DNA of 11,181 bases from Oscillospiraceae bacterium (GTDB taxonomy: Bacteria > Bacillota > Clostridia > Oscillospirales > Oscillospiraceae): assembly GCA_016290695.1 (NCBI GenBank), contig JAEEUX010000062.1:1-11181 (forward strand), read 5' to 3'. Positions 1 through 5,687 of this stretch are shown piece by piece; position 1 is the stretch's first letter; the number at the start of each line of letters is the position of its first letter. A program made the translations under genes and the position numbers. A model generated the notes under the pieces. It had not been told where the DNA came from. It saw only the letters and a list, made by a program, of their open reading frames with translations, and made no database searches.

Positions 1-882
1 GTCGTTGCCGGAAAGGCCGTGCCCGTCGCGCTTTTTGCCGATGGTGTCTATCTCGTCGATGAACACGATTCATGGCGCTTTTTCATTTGCCTGCTTGAAC
101 AGGTCGCGCACCTTCGCCGCGCCCATGCCGACGAACATTTCGACGAACTCGGAGCCCGAAATCGAGAAAAACGGGACCTTCGCCTCGCCCGCGACGGCCT
201 TGGCCAGCAGGGTCTTACCCGTTCCCGGAGGGCCGACGAGCAGCGCGCCCTTGGGTAGCTTCGCGCCTATCTCCTCATATTTCTTCGGGTCGTGCAGGAA
301 GTCCACTATTTCGAGCAGCGATTCCTTCGCTTCCTCCTGCCCGGCAACGTCGGCAAAGGTAACGCCCGTCTGGTCGTTTGCGTAAATCTTCGCGCCGGAC
401 TTGCCGAAGCTCATCACGTTCCCGCCGAGGCCGCCCGCGCTCTCCATGCGCTTTGCGATGAAGCGCCAAAGGAGGACGAAAATCAGAATAGGCAGGCCGT
501 AGCTCACAAGGAGCTGGAGGTACCACGGCATCGTAACGGGCTTTACCTGCGAAAATTCGACACCCGCATTGTAAAGCTTGTCCACAAGGCCCGGGTCGTC
601 CATCCTCACGCAGCTCAGCACCCACTTCGCCGAGGCGCCGCGGACGTAGCTGATAAGCTCCTGCGGGACGTAGGCGCTGTCGTCAATGAGCGAGAAATAA
701 ATGTCGTTCTCGTTCACCTGAACCTTGTCGATGTTCTTCGCGTCGAGCTCTTCGAGGAAAACATTGTAGCTTACCTCCTGCTCCCGGCTGAACATGGATG
801 GGATTATGAAGCTGTTTATCACTATCAGCACGGCGGCAACGATGATGCAATAAAACAGCAGGGATCTTTTCTTATTTTTCAT
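1..882 (-). CDS. ftsH: ATP-dependent zinc metalloprotease FtsH, N-terminal part, with an in-frame TGA
   Basis: Membrane-anchored AAA+ protease that extracts and degrades membrane and soluble proteins as a hexamer. It starts at ATG 882-880 with a GGAG Shine-Dalgarno site 8 nt upstream (895-892). Visible parts are TM helix 1 (about residues 8-29), an extracytoplasmic domain, TM helix 2 (about 120-138), the linker and AAA+ start VTFADVAGQEEAK, Walker A GPPGTGKT (207-214) and the pore loop FVGMG (240-244). Codon 271 is TGA, and the frame then resumes exactly with Walker B IVFIDEID (272-279) and stays open to the window edge. FtsH proteins usually have Cys at this place (APC-IIFIDEID), so the stop replaces one codon and no frameshift is involved. 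The zinc-protease domain lies outside the window. The gene may be a fresh nonsense mutant, a base error in the assembly, or less likely a selenocysteine protein. Family identity is near certain. Confidence 0.93.
44..66 (-). other. Hairpin 3 nt downstream of the ftsH TGA
   Basis: On the ftsH strand, GTGTTCATC (66-58) can pair with GATAGACAC (52-44) around the loop GACGA, with one C/A mismatch and one G-U pair. The sequence also encodes the conserved Walker B residues, so the pairing may be a by-product of codon choice. A bacterial SECIS element would place its loop about 16-37 nt after the TGA with a G early in the loop. Here the loop starts at the 13th nucleotide and begins with G. It is therefore a near miss and no more than suggestive. 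Confidence 0.25.
70..72 (-). other. In-frame TGA at the conserved Cys codon of ftsH
   Basis: The minus-strand codon 72-70 reads TGA between AAP-like (KAP) and IVFIDEID. One base separates it from TGC (Cys). Other genes in this window end in TGA (SLC13-like permease, FAH, MBL and HD-GYP genes), so TGA is a normal stop here and general reassignment is unlikely. Confidence 0.9.
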
Positions 883-970
883 ATAGTAATCTCCTAAACT
901 GTTTCGGCAGAGGCAAAGCCCCCGCTGAAAACCGAATTGTATTTTTCTGCATACTATACCTGTTTTACTC

Positions 971-999
971 AGCGTAGCACGATATTTCCGCCCAGTCAA
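971..999 (-). promoter_or_regulatory. Possible ftsH promoter
   Basis: On the minus strand, TTGACT (999-994) is followed after 17 nt by TACGCT (976-971). The -35 box is good but the -10 box is poor (3 of 6). A better-looking -10, TATAGT (958-953), has no -35 at proper distance. The leader from here to the start codon would be about 80 nt. Confidence 0.3.
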
Positions 1000-1036
1000 C
1001 GTATAAAGCGTGTACGAGATGTAAACAAAGTGTAAA

Positions 1037-1198
1037 GGCAACACCGCATAATTCCGGCGCATAGATTGCGCCGTCAGAATTTTCGCCAGATTGTTCAAAA
1101 AAGCGCAGGGAATACTTTGTGTATTGCCGAATATTTTTGGGCAATATGACGAAATATTCTGCAAACAAGATATATGCCGGGAATTATGCGGTGTTGCC
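1037..1198. mobile_element. MITE-like 162-bp inverted-repeat element
   Basis: The two ends are perfect 19-bp inverted repeats: GGCAACACCGCATAATTCC (1037-1055) and its reverse complement (1180-1198). The similarity continues inward: CAGAATTTTCGCC and the following A-run (1075-1102) resemble the reverse complement of 1131-1160. The whole unit could therefore fold into one long imperfect hairpin with a small stem AATAC/GTATT near its centre (1111-1125). TAAA occurs on both sides (1033-1036 and 1200-1203), with one extra C on the right, which could be a blurred target duplication. It encodes no protein. It sits between the divergent ftsH and eutH promoters without obviously interrupting either. 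The structure is seen directly; calling it a MITE is inference. Confidence 0.6.
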
Positions 1199-1211
1199 CT
1201 AAAAAAGAGGC

Positions 1212-1240
1212 TTGCCTGTGCCCCCGGCTTGTATTAAAAT
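1212..1240 (+). promoter_or_regulatory. Probable promoter of the eutH gene group
   Basis: TTGCCT (1212-1217) and TAAAAT (1235-1240) are separated by 17 bp, giving a predicted start near 1247 and a short leader of about 20 nt before eutH. The -10 matches 5 of 6 consensus bases and the -35 matches 4 of 6. It lies just outside the right end of the inverted-repeat element. Confidence 0.5.
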
Positions 1241-1267
1241 GTGCTCATAGCATTCGGAGGACAGATA

Positions 1268-2383
1268 ATGAGCTTTAATGAGATAGTAACAGCGGTTTTC
1301 GCCGTTTTTTTCGTGCTCGGCGCGATAGACCGCTTCATCGGCAACAAATTCGGCCTCGGCGCGGAGTATGAACGTGCCTTCTCCATGATGGGGACGGTCG
1401 CGCTCATAATAATGGGGCTGTACTGCATTTCCCCTGTCGTCTCGCGCATCGTCGGCCCCGCCGTGACGGTGGTTTATAACGCCGTCGGCGCGGACCCGGC
1501 AATGTTCGGCCCCACCTTCTTCACGGTGGACGCCGGGGGCTACGCCATCGCCACCGACCTCGGGCAGGACCCGGCCACGGCGAAATGGGCGGGCATAGTC
1601 GTCTCGACGCTTATCGGCGCGGCGATCTCCTTCGCCATCCCGCTCGCCATATCGATAATCGACCGCGAGGACAGGAAATTTTTCGCCGTCGGCATGATGT
1701 GCGGCCTCGCGGGAACGCCTGTCGGCGGCTTTTTCGGCGGGCTCGCCTGCTCGCTGCCGGTCAGGACGCTGCTTATAAACCTCGCGCCCGTCACCTTCGT
1801 CGCGGCGCTCATAATTCTCGGGCTCTGGCGCGCGCCGAACGTTACGGTGAAGATTTTCCTCGTTCTGGCGAAGGTCGTTTCCGCGATAATCGCGCTGGGG
1901 CTCGTTTCCGCCGGCGTTCAGGCGACGACGGGCTTCACGCTTCTGGAGGGCGTCAACCCGCTTTCGGAGGCGGCGGCACTCGTGGCTAAAATCATCATCG
2001 TCGTGGCAGGCTCGCTGCCGTTTTTGAGCGTTCTTCGCCGCGTGGGGAAAAGGCCCATCGCCTTTATAAGCCGCAGGCTCGGTGTGAACGAGGAGGCGAC
2101 GCTGGCTATGACGATTTCGCTCGCCATAGTCGCGCCCGTTTTTCAGTCCTACCACAAAATGGACATCAAGGGCAAGGTGCTGCTCGCGGTTTTCTGCTCC
2201 ACGGTGTCGAATATTTTCGGCGGGCACCTCGGCTTCACCGCCGCGGTATGCAGCGATATGATTTTGCCCATGTTTATCGGAAAAATTACAGCCGCCGCGT
2301 TTTCGCTGACGCTTGCCAACTTCTTCGCCGAGCGGCTGTTTCTCAGAAATCGCTCCGGCGCGGCAAACAGCGCCGCGTCATAA
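1268..2383 (+). CDS. eutH: EutH-type ethanolamine permease
   Basis: Predicted polytopic inner-membrane transporter of 371 residues, close to the length of known EutH proteins (about 360-410). EutH mediates ethanolamine entry, mainly when the external pool is low. The start is ATG 1268 behind GGAGG (1256-1260, 7 nt spacing); an upstream in-frame start at 1241 has no ribosome site. EutH-like signatures include the N-terminal pattern with DRFIGNKFGLG, then YNAVGADPAMFGPTFF, DAGGYAIATDLG, and the late motif IFGGHLGFTAAV. Many hydrophobic segments of about 20 residues are visible along its length. It is the first gene of a three-gene group, 24 nt ahead of a second permease. No ethanolamine ammonia-lyase, reactivase or shell gene is nearby, so the substrate may be ethanolamine used elsewhere, or a related amine. 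Confidence 0.87.
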   Translation: MSFNEIVTAVFAVFFVLGAIDRFIGNKFGLGAEYERAFSMMGTVALIIMGLYCISPVVSRIVGPAVTVVYNAVGADPAMFGPTFFTVDAGGYAIATDLGQDPATAKWAGIVVSTLIGAAISFAIPLAISIIDREDRKFFAVGMMCGLAGTPVGGFFGGLACSLPVRTLLINLAPVTFVAALIILGLWRAPNVTVKIFLVLAKVVSAIIALGLVSAGVQATTGFTLLEGVNPLSEAAALVAKIIIVVAGSLPFLSVLRRVGKRPIAFISRRLGVNEEATLAMTISLAIVAPVFQSYHKMDIKGKVLLAVFCSTVSNIFGGHLGFTAAVCSDMILPMFIGKITAAAFSLTLANFFAERLFLRNRSGAANSAAS

Positions 2384-2393
2384 ACCCGCAAAA

Positions 2394-2399
2394 AGAGGT
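2394..2399 (+). promoter_or_regulatory. Ribosome binding site deciding a TTG start
   Basis: AGAGGT lies 8 nt before TTG 2408-2410. No ATG or GTG with a ribosome site is available in frame nearby, and translation from this TTG gives a typical N-terminus (MSAIKHFLKK) before the first membrane helix. Confidence 0.7.
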
Positions 2400-2407
2400 A
2401 ATATAAC

Positions 2408-3514
2408 TTGTCCGCAATCAAGCATTTCCTGAAAAAAGAACCCGTTTTCGTCATTTCCTTCGCCGCGGCAATAATTTCGGCGTTCTTCGTGCCGCCGTCT
2501 ATGGATTATGTAAACTACGTTAAATTCGACGTCTTAGAGCTTCTGTTCTGCCTTATCTGCGTGGTGGCGGGGCTTCGCGGCGCGGGGGTAATTTCCTTCG
2601 CCGCCCACGCGCTCGTCGCGCGCGCCGGAACATCGCGCAGGCTCGCCGCGGCGCTGACGCTCCTCTGCTTTTTCTCGTCCATGCTCATGACGAACGATGT
2701 CGCGCTAATAACCTTCGTTCCCATCACGCTCACGGTTTTTGCGGCGGCGGAGGCCAAAACCGTCGCGCTCGTCATCGTGCTCGAAACGGCGGCGGCGAAC
2801 CTCGGCAGCATGGCAACGCCCGTCGGGAACCCGCAAAACCTCTTCCTTTACTCGAATTATTCCATGTCCGCCGGGGCGTTTTTCGGCGCGATACTGCCCC
2901 TCGCGGGCGTTTCGCTCGTCATTTTGCTCGCGCTGCTGGCCGTTTTCCGCTTCGGCGAAGCGCCCAAATGCGCCGCGGGCGGCGCCGAACCCGTAAAACC
3001 CGGCGGCGCGGCGCTTTTCGGCGCGCTGTTCGTGCTGTGCCTCGCGTCGGTATTCAAGCTTCTGAACATCCATATATGCACGGCTGCCGTCGCGCTCGCA
3101 GCGCTTGTTTACGACAGGCGGCTGTTCCGGCAGGTGGACTGGCTGCTCCTGCTGACCTTCCTCTGCTTCTTCATTTTTTCCGGCAACATCTCGCGCTTCG
3201 AGGCCGTGAAAAGCTTCGTCACCTCCGTCCTTGTCGGCAATGAAACGCTCGTCGGCGCGCTGACGAGCCAGGTCATCAGCAACGTCCCGGCGGCGATGCT
3301 GCTCGCGCCCTTCACGCCGAACGGCGAAGCACTCATGCGCGGCGTGGACATCGGCGGCATGGGAACGCCCGTCGCGTCGCTTGCAAGTCTCATATCCTAC
3401 CGCATCTACTGCGCCTCGGAAAAGCCCGCGCGCGGCAGATTCATGGCGATATTCTTCATTCTGAATTTTGCGATGCTGGCAGCGCTGCTGCTCATTGAAC
3501 GTATAATATACTGA
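2408..3514 (+). CDS. Ion-transporter-superfamily permease (SLC13/ArsB-like anion transporter)
   Basis: Predicted membrane transporter of 368 residues starting at TTG. It resembles the ArsB/NhaD/citrate (IT) superfamily, which moves anions such as arsenite, citrate or dicarboxylates, usually with Na+ or H+. The signature SMLMTNDVALITFVPITL (about residues 96-113) with its Asn-Asp pair is typical of the first half, followed by ANLGSMATPVGNPQN. The second half carries the echo SNVPAAMLLAPF and GGMGTPVASLASLIS, as expected from the inverted internal symmetry of this superfamily. About ten hydrophobic helices are visible. It lies between eutH (24 nt gap) and the FAH gene (23 nt gap) and is probably co-transcribed with them. 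The substrate cannot be read from the sequence. A carboxylate handled by the downstream FAH-fold enzyme is one guess. Confidence 0.85.
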   Translation: MSAIKHFLKKEPVFVISFAAAIISAFFVPPSMDYVNYVKFDVLELLFCLICVVAGLRGAGVISFAAHALVARAGTSRRLAAALTLLCFFSSMLMTNDVALITFVPITLTVFAAAEAKTVALVIVLETAAANLGSMATPVGNPQNLFLYSNYSMSAGAFFGAILPLAGVSLVILLALLAVFRFGEAPKCAAGGAEPVKPGGAALFGALFVLCLASVFKLLNIHICTAAVALAALVYDRRLFRQVDWLLLLTFLCFFIFSGNISRFEAVKSFVTSVLVGNETLVGALTSQVISNVPAAMLLAPFTPNGEALMRGVDIGGMGTPVASLASLISYRIYCASEKPARGRFMAIFFILNFAMLAALLLIERIIY

Positions 3515-3524
3515 TTTTGAATAT

Positions 3525-3530
3525 AAGGAG
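3525..3530 (+). promoter_or_regulatory. Ribosome binding site fixing the FAH start
   Basis: AAGGAG lies 7 nt before ATG 3538. It rules out the upstream in-frame TTG at 3517, which is on the wrong side of this site. Confidence 0.85.
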
Positions 3531-3537
3531 TACTTTT

Positions 3538-4386
3538 ATGAAACTTTGCAGTTTTAATTCCGGTGAACGCACTCATCTCGGCGTCCTCACCGAACGCGGC
3601 GTCGTCGACCTCACGGACAAAGGCTTCGGCTGCGACATGAACGCCGTGATCGAGAGCTCCGCCATCGCCCTGCCGCTCATTTCCGAGCTTGTGAAGGATT
3701 CTTCCCTTCCCGCGCTTGACCCCGCGAGCCTGCGCTTTGCAAACGTCACCCGCCCCGGAAAAATCGCCTGCGTCGGCCTCAACTACCGCAGCCACGCCGA
3801 GGAAACGGGCGGCGAAGCGCCGAAGGAGCCCGTGATTTTCAGCAAATTCAACGACGCGCTCTGCCCTGCCGGAACGCCCGTCGCCCTGCCCGAAAACCTC
3901 CGCTGCTTCGACTATGAGTCAGAGCTCGTCATCGTCGTCGGACGCCGCTGCTGGCAGGTAACGGAGGAGGCCGCGCCGGACTACATCTTCGGCTACACCG
4001 TCGGCAACGACCTTTCCGCGCGCGACTGTCAGTTCCGCTCCAACCAGTGGCTCATCGGCAAAAGTCTGCCGAATTTCGCCCCCGCAGGCCCCTTCATCGC
4101 CACTGCCGACTCCTTCGACCCCGCCGCGCCGAACAAAATTCGCGGCTTCGTCAACGGCGCGTGCGTGCAGGACGACACGACAAACGGCATGATTTTCTCC
4201 TGCGCCTCCATAGTGAGCTATTGCTCGCAGTTCTTTACGCTCGAGCCCGGCGACCTTATCTTCACCGGAACGCCCTCCGGCGTCATTCTCGGTCACCCCA
4301 AGGGCAGCCGCGTCTGGCTCAAGCGCGGCGACAGAGTCCGCGTCGAAATCGAGGGCATCGGGAGCCTTGAAAACGAGCTTATTTGA
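3538..4386 (+). CDS. Fumarylacetoacetate hydrolase (FAH) fold family enzyme
   Basis: Cytoplasmic metal-dependent enzyme of 282 residues. Family members cleave C-C bonds in acylpyruvate-like diketo acids, decarboxylate or isomerise 2-oxo acids, or tautomerise oxaloacetate. Family features are KIACVGLNYRSHAEE (75-89) with the conserved His, EPVIFSKFNDAL (97-108), metal ligands in FDYESEL (Glu127 and Glu129) and NDLSARD (Asp158), the catalytic-lysine region LIGKS (Lys175), and the C-terminal FTGTPSGV (252-259). The N-terminal 70 residues form the small domain typical of the 280-residue class. All key residues are present, so it is likely active. It is the third gene of the eutH group, 23 nt after the permease, and is followed by a strong hairpin. 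The exact substrate cannot be assigned. Confidence 0.92.
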   Translation: MKLCSFNSGERTHLGVLTERGVVDLTDKGFGCDMNAVIESSAIALPLISELVKDSSLPALDPASLRFANVTRPGKIACVGLNYRSHAEETGGEAPKEPVIFSKFNDALCPAGTPVALPENLRCFDYESELVIVVGRRCWQVTEEAAPDYIFGYTVGNDLSARDCQFRSNQWLIGKSLPNFAPAGPFIATADSFDPAAPNKIRGFVNGACVQDDTTNGMIFSCASIVSYCSQFFTLEPGDLIFTGTPSGVILGHPKGSRVWLKRGDRVRVEIEGIGSLENELI

Positions 4387-4416
4387 CTTCCCAGTCCAAT
4401 ATTAAGTCCGATTTAA

Positions 4417-4456
4417 AATAGCCAAATTTAATTGTTCGCAATTAAATTTGGCTATT
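4417..4456. terminator. Perfect 18-bp palindrome with TTCG loop, probable terminator
   Basis: The left arm AATAGCCAAATTTAATTG (4417-4434) pairs perfectly with 4439-4456 around a TTCG loop. It begins 30 nt after the FAH stop. The stem is AT-rich and lacks an immediate T-run. A second GGCTATT copy (4469-4475) followed by TTTT could pair with the AATAGCC of the left arm and offer a more terminator-like end. It probably ends the eutH group transcript. Other roles, such as a processing site, remain possible. Confidence 0.55.
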
Positions 4457-4523
4457 ATGTTTTATTAGGGCTATTTTTTATTAATATTACAACCATTCGG
4501 CCCCTATTTCTGTAATCTTTTTG

Positions 4524-4553
4524 TTGACAGCGCAGTTTTTTCCATTGTATTAT
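4524..4553 (+). promoter_or_regulatory. Promoter of the signalling operon
   Basis: A perfect -35 TTGACA (4524-4529) is followed after 18 nt by TATTAT (4548-4553), within an AT-rich stretch typical of sigma-70-type promoters. The predicted start, near 4560, lies inside the adjacent palindrome. It is about 310 nt upstream of the first gene, implying a long leader. Confidence 0.62.
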
Positions 4554-4556
4554 ATT

Positions 4557-4588
4557 ATATAGGTATTTATCGTAATAAATACCTATAT
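4557..4588. promoter_or_regulatory. 14-bp perfect palindrome at the transcription start, candidate operator
   Basis: ATATAGGTATTTAT (4557-4570) and its exact reverse complement (4575-4588) flank CGTA. It directly follows the -10 box and covers the expected start site, the position of a classical repressor operator. It could instead act as a 5' transcript hairpin. No regulator gene is in the window, so the binding protein is unknown. Confidence 0.5.
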
Positions 4589-4640
4589 TCGGTCGAAAAG
4601 CCGTTATACTATCATTATTGAAAATCATGATAATATATGG

Positions 4641-4716
4641 TCATGTGCCGTTGCCGACGGCACGGCCTCTGGCCCAAGTGCCTCGCGGCACAGGCTGCGA
4701 GCTGCTATAAGTTTTT
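4641..4716 (+). promoter_or_regulatory. Structured GC-rich leader with mutually exclusive hairpins
   Basis: A GC-rich island stands in an otherwise AT-rich leader. Hairpin A is GTGCCGT/ACGGCAC (4645-4651 with 4657-4663). Hairpin B is GTGCC/GGCAC (4678-4682 with 4687-4691). The inner halves can instead pair with each other: GGCACGGCC (4659-4667) with GGCC (4671-4674) and GTGCC (4678-4682), a 9-bp helix with a 3-nt loop and a CAA bulge. TTTTT follows at 4712-4716. I do not recognise a known riboswitch family, including the c-di-GMP classes. A regulatory leader is inference. Confidence 0.4.
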
Positions 4717-4853
4717 GAATCACAAATATTTCAAATATTTATTTATTGAATATGAAAGGCAAGCCTTACAAGTTTCTATTATGCTATTCTCCTTTCCGAA
4801 ATCTATTTGTTTATGGGTTTGTCTGCAGTCTGCTCACAATAATGCAACGCGAC

Positions 4854-4859
4854 AGGAAG
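4854..4859 (+). promoter_or_regulatory. Ribosome binding site choosing the MBL gene start
   Basis: AGGAAG lies 6 nt before ATG 4866. The alternative in-frame starts at 4746 (TTG), 4752 and 4842 (ATG) have no ribosome site, and the family N-terminus begins shortly after 4866. Confidence 0.65.
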
Positions 4860-4865
4860 TGCCTT

Positions 4866-5687
4866 ATGCCACTAAATTCGCACAATATCGTCATACTGCT
4901 CGGGACTCGGGGCTCGGTTCCCGTTTCGGGCGAACAATACCTCAAATACGGCGGCGCAACGCTCAGCGTTTTCCTGCGTTTGGGCGGCACCCCCCTTGTC
5001 ATAGACTGCGGGACGGGACTGTTCTCCCTCCTGCCGCAGCTCGCGCCCGACGAAAGGGCGCTGCCCGTTCTCCTTTCCCACGCGCACGCGGACCATCTGC
5101 TCGGGCTCACAATGGCGCCCGTGATGTTCGACGAGGCGGCACAGCTCGATATATACGGGGCGGCGCGCGAGGGCGAAACGGCGGAGCGGCAGGCAGGCAG
5201 GCTCTTCACTCCGCCGCTCTGGCCGGTCGGCATATCGAAGCTTCCGGCAAAAACGGTGTTTCACGAGCTGCGCCCCGGCGAGCTTCCCGGCGGCATAAGC
5301 CTTGACGTTACCGAAGGCGTCCACCCCGGCGGCGTAAGCGTTATGCGTATCTCGGGCGGCGGAAAAAGCGTCGTCTACTGCTCGGATTGCTGCCTCGATG
5401 AAGCCGTCTTCCCGAAAATCCGCAGCTTCGCCGCCTCCTGCGATCTTCTCATCTGTGACGGACAGTACACCCCTGAGGAGTGGCCCACCCGCTCCGGCTT
5501 CGGGCACAGCACATGGCAGATGGCCTCGGCGCTGGCTGCGGAATGCCTCGCGCGGCGTCTCAGGATTGTCCACCACGCCCCCTTCAGGAGCGACGCGGAG
5601 CTTGACGAAATGCAGAATTCCCTCATAAACATATATCCGGGCCGGGACTTTTCCTTCGGCCGCGACGGGGAGGAGATAGTGCTATGA
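4866..5687 (+). CDS. Metallo-beta-lactamase-fold hydrolase, cyclic-phosphodiesterase-like
   Basis: Cytoplasmic metal-dependent hydrolase of 273 residues with no signal peptide. It belongs to the MBL subgroup opening with a GTRGSVP motif (13-19), as in phosphoribosyl cyclic phosphodiesterase-like (COG1235-type) and signalling-associated MBL proteins. The metal-binding motif is HAHADH (72-77). Later ligands fit His153 (GVHPG), Asp174 (YCSDC), His214 (FGHSTW) and the His pair 236-237 (VHHAP). The block CDGQYTPEEW ahead of GHSTW is typical of this subgroup. Its stop overlaps the start of the HD-GYP gene by ATGA, so the two are co-translated. Sitting with HD-GYP, FecR and CHASE2 genes, it may hydrolyse a cyclic nucleotide, but substrate assignment is inference. 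The fold is certain and the function moderately sure. Confidence 0.88.
   Translation: MPLNSHNIVILLGTRGSVPVSGEQYLKYGGATLSVFLRLGGTPLVIDCGTGLFSLLPQLAPDERALPVLLSHAHADHLLGLTMAPVMFDEAAQLDIYGAAREGETAERQAGRLFTPPLWPVGISKLPAKTVFHELRPGELPGGISLDVTEGVHPGGVSVMRISGGGKSVVYCSDCCLDEAVFPKIRSFAASCDLLICDGQYTPEEWPTRSGFGHSTWQMASALAAECLARRLRIVHHAPFRSDAELDEMQNSLINIYPGRDFSFGRDGEEIVL

Noticed and set aside
70..72. Genome-wide reassignment of TGA to an amino acid
   Set aside because: TGA is the natural end of the SLC13-like permease, FAH, MBL and HD-GYP genes here, with the next start placed directly at or just after the stop.
1199..2227. Long open frame on the minus strand opposite eutH
   Set aside because: Its product is a low-complexity Arg/Glu/Asp/His-rich sequence with no family resemblance, and the plus strand encodes a convincing EutH with a good ribosome site. 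It is a by-product of GC-rich codon positions.
4530..4865. c-di-GMP riboswitch (GEMM-I or class II) upstream of the HD-GYP operon
   Set aside because: It would fit the genes, but I cannot find the conserved cores of either class in the leader.
4637..5305. Plus-strand frame from ATG 4637 reading through the leader into the MBL gene in another frame
   Set aside because: No Shine-Dalgarno site, Cys/Arg-rich start derived from the GC-rich hairpin island, and it ends inside the MBL gene in the wrong frame.
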